A DNA stretch of 32,023 nucleotides from Verrucomicrobia bacterium UBA1200 (GTDB taxonomy: Bacteria; Verrucomicrobiota; Kiritimatiellia; RFP12; UBA1067): contig DBXY01000036.1 in the NCBI GenBank assembly GCA_002309765.1, positions 27,289 through 59,311 on the forward strand, read 5' to 3'. This document shows, one piece after another, positions 1-7,411 of the stretch (its first letter is position 1; every line of letters begins with the position of its first letter). The notes under the pieces were generated by a model. That model searched no databases and had not been told where the DNA came from. It saw only the letters and a program-made list of their open reading frames with translations. The translations under genes were made by a program, and so were the position numbers.

Positions 1-918
1 GAGGACTACGCGAACGGCGGACTTGACGGGCTCGACCTCGTGATCCAGCCAGGCGGCGGATGCAAAAGGCAGTACAATGCGCTTGGGGACAAGGGCGTGG
101 AGGCGCTTAGGCGGTTTGTCCTCGACGGCGGAAAATACTATGGCGTCTGCGCGGGTGCGTTTCTCGCCCTCCAGCAGTCGCGCCCGGGCTACCCGCGTCT
201 TGGTCTCGTTCCGTTCAAAGGCGACGACCCTTCGCACTATCGCGGCATTTCGCCAGTCAGGATCGAGCTCACCGACGAAGGGAAGAAGGTGTTTCCGCAC
301 TCCGCCACAAACCGCACGGTCTATTACGCCGGAGGTCCGGCGGCAGTTCCGGGCGAGAGCGTTCCGGATGCCGAGATCGAAGTCCTTGCGAGATACACGG
401 GGAGGGTAATCAACACGAACCAGCCCGAGCCGGTCGAGGAAATGGCGGGCAAGGCGGCTTTTCTCGGCGGCAGGGTCGGCAAGGGCAAGGTGTTCCTCTC
501 GTGTCCGCATCCCGAGCAAGAGGAGTTCAACTTCGACCTCGTGAGGAGCGGCATCAAGTATCTTACCGGCGTCGCGCCGTCGCCCGTGTATCGGGACAGG
601 ACGCGCGGGGCGGTTGCCGTATGGTACCGTCCGTCCAACAAAGCGTCCGTAGAGTTCCTGTTCAACACGCTCAACCGCGACAGCCGGTTCTGCGTATGGA
701 ACGACAAGCACCTGCAGGATCTTTCGCATGTCGACGCGGTCGTCGTAACCGGCAAGGCGGCCAAAGACAAGGCCAAGGCCGTGGCGAGCTACGTCGCCCG
801 CGGCATCAGGGTCGTCGTTGTCGCGGACACGGAGGCGAAGCGCAAGGCGGCAAAGGCGCTCAAGGGCGCGGTCGTCGTCGATTCCTACGACAAGGTCGTC
901 GACGCATTGCTGAAGTAG
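1..918 (+). CDS. BPL_N-like amidotransferase-fold protein, 5' partial
   Basis: The frame is open from the first base of the window, so the N-terminus lies outside. The visible part resembles the N-terminal domain of biotin-protein ligase (BPL_N), a class I glutamine-amidotransferase-like fold. It has a VIQPGGG strand-turn, a nucleophile-elbow motif GVCAGAF with its Cys at codon 50 of the visible part, and a late CPHPE motif that would supply the His/Glu of a triad. A Rossmann-like tail of about 100 residues follows, ending in DSYDKVVDALLK. The whole visible part aligns with the second half of the next gene (2330-3244), so the two are tandem paralogues. The substrate is unknown; secreted BPL_N proteins have no established reaction. 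Family assignment is fairly sure, function is not. Confidence 0.8.
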   Translation, partial: EDYANGGLDGLDLVIQPGGGCKRQYNALGDKGVEALRRFVLDGGKYYGVCAGAFLALQQSRPGYPRLGLVPFKGDDPSHYRGISPVRIELTDEGKKVFPHSATNRTVYYAGGPAAVPGESVPDAEIEVLARYTGRVINTNQPEPVEEMAGKAAFLGGRVGKGKVFLSCPHPEQEEFNFDLVRSGIKYLTGVAPSPVYRDRTRGAVAVWYRPSNKASVEFLFNTLNRDSRFCVWNDKHLQDLSHVDAVVVTGKAAKDKAKAVASYVARGIRVVVVADTEAKRKAAKALKGAVVVDSYDKVVDALLK

Positions 919-924
919 ACTTCC

Positions 925-929
925 AAGGA
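925..929 (+). promoter_or_regulatory. Ribosome binding site deciding the 938 start
   Basis: AAGGA lies 8 bases before the ATG at 938 and overlaps the alternative ATG at 929. The site can therefore only serve 938. Starting there also gives a compact lipoprotein signal peptide (MKKITLIAAVV...FAGC). Confidence 0.6.
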
Positions 930-937
930 TGAAGACA

Positions 938-3244
938 ATGAAAAAAATTACGTTGATTGCGGCGGTTGTCGCCGCGTTTGCCGGATGCGTCGGAGCCGGC
1001 ACGAAGAACGAGGCCGAGCCCATTGCGCCGGTTGCTGAAGAGAAGGTCGCGCCGGTTGAGCCGGATGCGGACGACGAGCTCGCGCCAGTTGCTCCGGTTG
1101 CGGAAAAGGGCCTCGCGCCGCTCAGGGTGGCGGTCTATGTCGACAAGGGCGCGCGCAACATCGGCGCGTTCCGCTGGCTTGAGCTGACCGCCCGCGCGAA
1201 AGGCGTTGCCGCCACGCCCGTGGACGGCGCGGCGGTACGTTCCGGCGCGCTCAATGCGGCGGATGTCCTGGTGATGCCCGGCGGTTCGTCGGTAGAAGAG
1301 TCGAGGTCGCTTGGCCCTGAAGGGCGCGAGATCGTCAAGGCGTTCGTCAGGCGCGGCGGCGGTTACGTCGGCACATGCGCCGGATGCTGCCTTTTGATGG
1401 AGTCGTCGAAGGGACATCCCAATATGCTTCACATGATCCCGTTCAAATTTGGCCCGTCGGGAGGCAAGGCTGACATGTCGGTCGCCTTTGGCCCGCGCGC
1501 GACGGAATTGGCGGGAATCAAGAAAGGGGCGGTGAAGATCCGTTACTCGGAGGGACCGGTGCCGTTGCCGTCAACGGAGGTGAAGGACGCCCTGGTGGAG
1601 GTGGTCGCGACCTACAACGGCGACATCAACACGCAAGGAGAAAAGGCGCGGCCTTCCATGGCCGGTCAAGCCGCGGCAATCGCGGGAACTTACGGCAAGG
1701 GACGGATATTTGTCCTATCGGTGCATCCTGAAAGCGATGAGGACGACCATTACATTTTAAAAGGAGCGTTTCGCTTCCTGACGGGGCGCGAACTCGAATG
1801 GGACTATCCGCAGCGGCGTCGGGGGCAGCTGGCGGTGGGCTTCATGTGTGACGATTCGTTCGGTACGGAGACCGCGAAACTTGTGCAGAAGCTTGTCACC
1901 GACGGCGAGTTTGACGTTATTCCGCTTAACAAGGCGCAAATCGAGGAAGGTTTCCTGCGGCGTGTCGATGCCGTACTTGCGCCGTCCGGAACGGGGTCGG
2001 TGAAACCCGCGGTCGGGCTGTATGACGGAAATACGGCTCGGACGAAAGAGTTCCTTTCCCGCGGCGGGCGTGTTTTTGCGTGGGGCCGGGCGGCTGAGGC
2101 GGCGAAAGAGTTGGTATCTGGTGTCACGTGCGTTGAGGACGCGGAGGACGCGCTGGTGGCGCTTCGCAAGTTCGCGGCGGAGCCAGTTGCCGATACGGTA
2201 GCCATTCCGGCCAAGATTGAAAAGCCCGTACGCGTGGGCATCTATCAGGACGAAAACAACTCCAACATCCCGATCGCCAGGGCGCTCGCGCTCGCGCCGG
2301 AATACGATTTGACTTTCCTTAGCCCGGCGGACTACTTGAACGGCGGAATTGAAAAGCTCGATCTTGTGATTCAGCCGGGCGGCAGCTGCACTGCGCAGTA
2401 TAAGGCGTTGGGCGACAAGGGTGCTGACGCGCTCAGGCGGTTCGTGTTGGCTGGCGGTAAGTACTACGGCGTGTGCGCGGGCGCGTTTCTTGCATTGCAG
2501 CAATCGCGTTCCGACCGGCCGCGCCTCGGCCTCGTGCCGTTCAAGGGCGACGACCCCAGCCATTACCGCGGTTCGGCGCCGATAAAGGTGACGCTTACGA
2601 CTGATGGAAAGAGTGTCTTCGCTGGTTCGGCGGCGAACCGCAACGTACTCTATTACGGCGGTCCGGTGCTAGTGCCTGGCAACCCGGTTGAGGACTCGGA
2701 CGTTAAAGTTCTCGCGTGTTACGCGGGGCGTATCGTAAACACTTGCCAGCCGGAGCCTGTCGAAGAGATGGTTGGCAAGGCCGCGTTTGTCGGCGGCAGG
2801 GTGGGCAAAGGCAAGGTGTTCCTCTCGTGCCCGCATCCAGAAAAGGCGGAGAACAACTTCGACTTGGTACGGAGCGGGATAAAGTTCCTTACGGGAGTGG
2901 CGCCGACGCCGGTGAACCTCGACAGAAGGCGCGGGACGGTTTCGGTGAGATACCGTTCATCTGACAAGGCATCCGCCCAGTTTCTGTTCAACACGCTTCT
3001 CCGCGACAAGCGCGTAGACGTGTGGCCGGGCAAGGATTTGAACGACCTTCCGCATATCGATACGGTGGTTTTCACGGGCAAGGTGTTAGATGCCGATGCG
3101 AAGCGTCTGAACGGCTACATTGCGCGCGGCGGCAGGGTGGTGGTAGTGGCGGACACGGAGACAAAACGCGAAACCGCCGCGAAACTGAATGGTGCCATAG
3201 CCGTGGATTCCTATGACAAGGTGGTGGACGCCATCCTGAAATGA
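938..3244 (+). CDS. Tandem double BPL_N-like lipoprotein
   Basis: A 768-residue predicted lipoprotein. A basic start and hydrophobic stretch end in FAGC (Cys17), followed by a Pro/Val/Glu-rich linker with repeated APV units (about residues 25-62). Two copies of the same two-domain module follow. The first has an amidotransferase-like domain with GTCAGCC (Cys147) and a VHPE motif, then a Rossmann-like tail. The second starts near residue 430 and has GVCAGAF (Cys513), CPHPE and a second tail. Both nucleophile elbows keep G-x-C-x-G, so both could be catalytic, unlike many degenerate relatives. Only 19 bases separate it from the upstream paralogue, so the two are probably co-transcribed. The fold assignment rests on motifs; substrate and reaction are unknown. 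The start at 938 was chosen over 929 on the ribosome binding site. Confidence 0.85.
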   Translation: MKKITLIAAVVAAFAGCVGAGTKNEAEPIAPVAEEKVAPVEPDADDELAPVAPVAEKGLAPLRVAVYVDKGARNIGAFRWLELTARAKGVAATPVDGAAVRSGALNAADVLVMPGGSSVEESRSLGPEGREIVKAFVRRGGGYVGTCAGCCLLMESSKGHPNMLHMIPFKFGPSGGKADMSVAFGPRATELAGIKKGAVKIRYSEGPVPLPSTEVKDALVEVVATYNGDINTQGEKARPSMAGQAAAIAGTYGKGRIFVLSVHPESDEDDHYILKGAFRFLTGRELEWDYPQRRRGQLAVGFMCDDSFGTETAKLVQKLVTDGEFDVIPLNKAQIEEGFLRRVDAVLAPSGTGSVKPAVGLYDGNTARTKEFLSRGGRVFAWGRAAEAAKELVSGVTCVEDAEDALVALRKFAAEPVADTVAIPAKIEKPVRVGIYQDENNSNIPIARALALAPEYDLTFLSPADYLNGGIEKLDLVIQPGGSCTAQYKALGDKGADALRRFVLAGGKYYGVCAGAFLALQQSRSDRPRLGLVPFKGDDPSHYRGSAPIKVTLTTDGKSVFAGSAANRNVLYYGGPVLVPGNPVEDSDVKVLACYAGRIVNTCQPEPVEEMVGKAAFVGGRVGKGKVFLSCPHPEKAENNFDLVRSGIKFLTGVAPTPVNLDRRRGTVSVRYRSSDKASAQFLFNTLLRDKRVDVWPGKDLNDLPHIDTVVFTGKVLDADAKRLNGYIARGGRVVVVADTETKRETAAKLNGAIAVDSYDKVVDAILK

Positions 3245-3264
3245 CCATATCGAGCGGGTTCGCG

Positions 3265-3294
3265 TTGACTAACCTAGGGGACGGGTGATATAAT
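3265..3294 (+). promoter_or_regulatory. Sigma70-type promoter with extended -10
   Basis: TTGACT at 3265-3270 and a perfect TATAAT at 3289-3294 are separated by 18 bases. A TG at 3286-3287 sits one base before the -10, making an extended -10. The sequence lies in the 117-base gap before the HZS-alpha-like gene and is the only strong plus-strand promoter seen in the first 11 kb. It probably drives the genes from 3362 to 11955. Confidence 0.7.
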
Positions 3295-3346
3295 ATAAAA
3301 AAAGTTGGAATTGTCGCTGGAGCGATAGGCGGTGGACCGGCTTTGG

Positions 3347-3352
3347 AAAGGA
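3347..3352 (+). promoter_or_regulatory. Ribosome binding site deciding the 3362 start
   Basis: AAAGGA lies 9 bases before a GTG at 3362. The in-frame ATG at 3374 has only a weak GGAC ahead of it. The signal-peptide core is also compatible with a later ATG at 3455, so the start remains open. Confidence 0.45.
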
Positions 3353-3361
3353 CAGGGCACT

Positions 3362-6300
3362 GTGGACGATAATATGGCCAAATCAGTTCTTCATGGGTTT
3401 GATGTGTGTAACGCCACATTGGCGAAGCCGAGGGTAGGGGCGCGACGCTACCGAATGTTGACGGCGGGATGTTGTCTGGCGCTTGGTGCAATCATTGTTG
3501 TTGGAAACGCCGTGGCGGCACCGGCGAGTGGCAGGTACGTCCATGTGCGCCTTGAGCGTATCCCGGCGATACTGTCGATCGCGGAGCTTGAGGTGTTCTC
3601 TGGCGGGGTCAATGTCGCAAAAGGGCGTCCCACGTTCCAAAGCACGGTGGGTTACGGCGGCGTTCCGGCGCGGGCTGTAGATGGCAACCCCGATCACGAC
3701 TGGGGAAGCGGCACCATAACGCACACCGACGAGAGGCACAAGAACAGCCCGCAGTGGTGGGAGGTGGATCTTGGGAAAAACGTCGAGGTGGCCAAGATCG
3801 TGCTGCATAACCGAGTGGGGTACAGCCACCGTTCCGACGGCGTGCAGGTGTTGCTGCTTGACGAGCGCCGGCGCGTGGTGCGCGGCAAGTCGTTTGCCGA
3901 CGCGGGGCCGCTGGTTTTGGAGATGGATCTTGCGGCTGAGGCGTGCGCGGAATATGCGGGCACGGAGATTGAAGACGTGACAGCGCAGCCCGCCACCCCG
4001 GCGGAAATCCGCGCCGCATACGAAAAACGATCCACTTGGGTAGATTCCGCCGTGGCCACGGCGGCAAAGTTGCGCCGGTACCACACGCTGTTGCCGCTTG
4101 TCGACCGGCTGGTGGAGGACTTCCCGGACCATGCGGAGGAGATAGTGGGGAATCTTGGTTCCGGGCAGTTCTCGAAATCCGCCCTGAAGAAGGGCGCGCC
4201 GAAGCTTGCGGCCCCATCCGGCGAGTCCAAATTGCTTGCGCTTGAGACGCTGAAGTGGTTCGATGCCGCCGCGATGGAACGCGCCATCCGCGCTTACGCC
4301 GCCAAATACCCTAGCGCATACGGCGATCCTGCCGCGTTGTTGGCAAGGCTTACGGAGGTTAAGAAGTCTATTGAGGGCGCGGCGAACGATGACGCGAGAC
4401 TTAATGCGGCGGCGGACCTGATGAAGTTGCAGGACGATGTGTTCCTGCGCCATCCCGCCGTTGATTTCACGCGTTTTTTGATGGTCAAGCGCAGTCGAAA
4501 GTCGCATTCCGGTCTGCCGCAAAACTGGCAGGGAAACTCATCAGTGCCGTTGGAGGGGTATTTGAACACCATTGTTTCAATGCCGATCCGTCGTGGCACG
4601 GGAGAGCGCGGGCGTACAATTGCCGCGTCGAATTATTTTCTTGGGGACGTCGATCTGGACTTCGATGCGGAGAAGATTGCCTATTCTGGCGGTCTCGACA
4701 GCGAAAAACGATGGTGCGTACTTGAAACGCGCCTTGATAAGCCTCTTGTCAAGACGCTCAAGACGCCTTCCGGCATGAACGACATCGATTGTTACGACCC
4801 TTGCTATCTGCCCGACGGTCGCATGCTATTCGTCTCCACCAGCGGCTTTCACGGCGTGCCGTGCGTTACCGGTTCCGACTATGTGGGCAACACGCATCTT
4901 CTTGAAAAGGATGGCGGGGTGAAACGCCTGGTGTTCGACCAGGACAACAGCTGGTGTCCAGTGGTGATGAACAACGGCCGTGTTCTCTACTTGAGATGGG
5001 AATATACCGACAGCGCCCATTACTTTTCCCGCGTTATGATGACCATGAACGTGGACGGTTCCGACCAGAAGGCGTTCTACGGGTCGAACTCTTACTGGCC
5101 GAACTCGCTGTTTTACGCGCGGCCGCTGCCGGGATCCGTCACGAAATTTTGCGGGGTAGCCTCCGGCCACCACGGTTGCGCGCGCGAGGGAGAATTGGTG
5201 CTCTTCGACGTGATGAAAGGGCGGAACGAAACGGAAGGTGTGATCCAGCGTATACCGGGATGGGGTAAGCCCGTTGCGAACAAGGCGCGCGACCAATTGG
5301 TGAACGGTTCGAGCCCGCGCTTCCTCCACCCGTATCCGTTGGCCGACGAGCTTTTCCTGACATCCGTCCACCGCGGCAACGGCGATCCGTTCATCGTGGC
5401 CTTCGCGGACATTTATGACAACATCGTTCCCGTGAGCGTCTCTGCCGACTGGAACTGTCTGGAGCCGTTGCCGGTAAAGAAGCGCAGCCGTCCGCAGATG
5501 TCCGTGGACAGGCGCAACGACGCTGTGAACACCTGCACCGTCTATCTTCAGAACGTTAATTTCGGTGCGGGTCTGAAGGGTGTTCCGAACAACGTGGCCA
5601 AAAAACTCCGTCTGTTCTCCTACAGTTATTCGCCGCGCAACGTGGGCGGCCACTACAACATTGGTTTCGAGGGGCCGTGGGACATTCGCAACATCCTTGG
5701 CGAGGTGGAATTGGAAAAGGACGGCAGCGCGATCTTCACCGTCCCCGCCAATACGCCGTTCGCCATCCAACCGTTGGACGCAAACGGATGCAAGCTTCAG
5801 GAGATGCGCTCGTGGTTCGTGGGCGTTCCCGGCGAGGTGATTTCCTGCACGGGATGCCACGAGAACCAGAACGAGGCTCCGCCCGCGGCCAACTCCATCG
5901 CGGCGCGGAAGCGTCCGCAAACACCCGCACCGTGGTACGGTCCGCGCCGCAACTATGCGTTTTTGCGCGAGGTGCAACCGGTGCTCGACCGGAAATGCGT
6001 TGGATGCCACAACCCGAACAGCGGGCTAAAGACGCGAATGGGTGCGCCGTTGCCGGACTTCGACGGTAGCAAGATGGAGGGACACTACTCCAGGGCCTAT
6101 GTCAATTTGATGCCTTATGTGCGGAGGAACGGTCCCGAGGGCGACTACCATCTGCTTACGCCGCTGGAGTTTCATGTATCAACGTCCGAACTGTACCAAC
6201 GGCTTGAAAAGGGGCATCACAATGTGAAGCTCACCGCCGAAGAGTGGTCTAGAATCGTCACCTGGATGGATCTTAACGTTCCTTTCTGGGGTACTTGGAC

Positions 6301-7411
6301 CGAGGAAACCGGCGGGAACCAGCGCACCCAGATGAATTTGGCCCGCAGAAAAGAGATGGCGTTGAAATGGGCCGGCGACAAGTATGATCCCGAGAAGATC
6401 GATAATCCATACGTTCCCGGCGCGGAGCGTTTCGAGGCGCCGCCCGCAGGGGAGAAGTCGAATAACGCGATTAAAGTCGAGGGCTGGCCGTTCGCTGCCG
6501 CGCGGGCGAAAGAGATGCAGGGCGAGAAAAAGCCGCGCACGTTAGACATCGGAAGCGGCGAGCAGTTGGAGTTCGCCTACATCCCCGCCGGCTCTTTCGC
6601 GATGGGTTCAAACGAACTTACGCCCGCCGAACGCCCGGTGTGCAAAGCCACGATCGGCAAAGGCTTCTGGATGGCGACGAAGGAGATCTCGCAGGGGCAG
6701 TTCCGTCTAATGGACCCGAATTTCGACAACGGAGTTTACGACAAACATTACAAGGACCAGGTGAATCGCGGCTACTACATGGGCGGTCAGGATCCGGATT
6801 TCGCCCAGTCCGGCAACGAGAAGTTCCCCGCCATCCGCGTGAGCTGGGATATGGCGCAGCAGTATTGCGCGTGGCTATCGAAGCGGCTTGGCAAGAAGGT
6901 TCGCCTGCCTACCGAGGCCGAATGGGAGTGGGCCTGCCGCGCCGGATCGGACACCGAATTCAACTACGGCACGAAAGACGATGACTTCTCTAAGCATGAG
7001 AATATGGCCGACTATATGTTTATTGAGCTGGCCGTGGTTGGGGTGAATCCGCAGCCGTTCGCGCGTGGCGATGATCCGCAGCCGAAAAACCAACCGCCCG
7101 CGCTGTGGGACTATGAGTTGCGTGACCGCCGCTTCAACGACCATGTGCTTCATCTCGCGAAGGTCGGCAGTTACGCGCCCAACGCCTGGGGGCTTTACGA
7201 TATGCACGGAAACGTAGCGGAGTGGACTGCAAGCTCGTGGCGGCCTTATCCGTACGACGAGAAAACTGCGGACGGCGATCTTAAAGTAGTGCGCGGCGGA
7301 TCGTGGTATCGGCGTCCGGTAGTTAGCTCAAGCGCTTGGCGTTGGCGTTACCCGTCGTGGATGCGTCCGTTCGACGTAGGATTTCGCGTGGTTGTAGAGG
7401 ATTTGCCATGA
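3362..7411 (+). CDS. HZS-alpha-like diheme protein fused to SUMF1 domain
   Basis: A 1349-residue exported protein. A hydrophobic segment at about residues 32-52 ends in NAVAA. Then come a galactose-binding/F5-8-like beta domain (56-187), a helical stretch, and a beta-rich region resembling the hydrazine synthase alpha subunit middle domain (about 360-640). Two haem-c motifs follow: CTGCH (from residue 829) and CVGCH (from 879). A SUMF1/formylglycine-enzyme-like domain fills 1061-1349, with LPTEAEWEWACRAG, MHGNVAEWT and VRGGSW. The Cys pair that true formylglycine-generating enzymes carry just after GGSW is absent (the sequence reads YRRPVVSSSAWRW), so this is probably a binding or scaffold domain. 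PVC genomes encode many such fusions of unknown role; hydrazine synthesis is not implied. The stop overlaps the next start (ATGA). Confidence 0.85.
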   Translation: MDDNMAKSVLHGFDVCNATLAKPRVGARRYRMLTAGCCLALGAIIVVGNAVAAPASGRYVHVRLERIPAILSIAELEVFSGGVNVAKGRPTFQSTVGYGGVPARAVDGNPDHDWGSGTITHTDERHKNSPQWWEVDLGKNVEVAKIVLHNRVGYSHRSDGVQVLLLDERRRVVRGKSFADAGPLVLEMDLAAEACAEYAGTEIEDVTAQPATPAEIRAAYEKRSTWVDSAVATAAKLRRYHTLLPLVDRLVEDFPDHAEEIVGNLGSGQFSKSALKKGAPKLAAPSGESKLLALETLKWFDAAAMERAIRAYAAKYPSAYGDPAALLARLTEVKKSIEGAANDDARLNAAADLMKLQDDVFLRHPAVDFTRFLMVKRSRKSHSGLPQNWQGNSSVPLEGYLNTIVSMPIRRGTGERGRTIAASNYFLGDVDLDFDAEKIAYSGGLDSEKRWCVLETRLDKPLVKTLKTPSGMNDIDCYDPCYLPDGRMLFVSTSGFHGVPCVTGSDYVGNTHLLEKDGGVKRLVFDQDNSWCPVVMNNGRVLYLRWEYTDSAHYFSRVMMTMNVDGSDQKAFYGSNSYWPNSLFYARPLPGSVTKFCGVASGHHGCAREGELVLFDVMKGRNETEGVIQRIPGWGKPVANKARDQLVNGSSPRFLHPYPLADELFLTSVHRGNGDPFIVAFADIYDNIVPVSVSADWNCLEPLPVKKRSRPQMSVDRRNDAVNTCTVYLQNVNFGAGLKGVPNNVAKKLRLFSYSYSPRNVGGHYNIGFEGPWDIRNILGEVELEKDGSAIFTVPANTPFAIQPLDANGCKLQEMRSWFVGVPGEVISCTGCHENQNEAPPAANSIAARKRPQTPAPWYGPRRNYAFLREVQPVLDRKCVGCHNPNSGLKTRMGAPLPDFDGSKMEGHYSRAYVNLMPYVRRNGPEGDYHLLTPLEFHVSTSELYQRLEKGHHNVKLTAEEWSRIVTWMDLNVPFWGTWTEETGGNQRTQMNLARRKEMALKWAGDKYDPEKIDNPYVPGAERFEAPPAGEKSNNAIKVEGWPFAAARAKEMQGEKKPRTLDIGSGEQLEFAYIPAGSFAMGSNELTPAERPVCKATIGKGFWMATKEISQGQFRLMDPNFDNGVYDKHYKDQVNRGYYMGGQDPDFAQSGNEKFPAIRVSWDMAQQYCAWLSKRLGKKVRLPTEAEWEWACRAGSDTEFNYGTKDDDFSKHENMADYMFIELAVVGVNPQPFARGDDPQPKNQPPALWDYELRDRRFNDHVLHLAKVGSYAPNAWGLYDMHGNVAEWTASSWRPYPYDEKTADGDLKVVRGGSWYRRPVVSSSAWRWRYPSWMRPFDVGFRVVVEDLP

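Larger units (their letters stand above)
1..3244 (+). repeat. Tandem gene duplication of BPL_N-like module
   Basis: The visible part of the first gene (1-918) matches 2330-3244 of the second along its full length, with long identical blocks such as GGKYYGVCAGAFLALQQSR and KGDDPSHYRG. Inside the second gene, the region from about 1110 to 2210 is a more diverged copy of the same module. At least three copies are therefore present, and more may lie to the left of the window. Confidence 0.8.

Noticed and set aside
4826..6010. 394-codon open frame on the minus strand
   Set aside because: It is antisense to the HZS-alpha-like gene and spans the region of its haem motifs. The translation is His/Arg/Val-rich without domain features.
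3362..7411. A true hydrazine synthase, implying anammox metabolism
   Set aside because: Only the alpha-type middle domain and haem motifs are present, fused to SUMF1. The beta and gamma subunits and other anammox genes are absent. Such fusions are widespread in PVC bacteria outside anammox.
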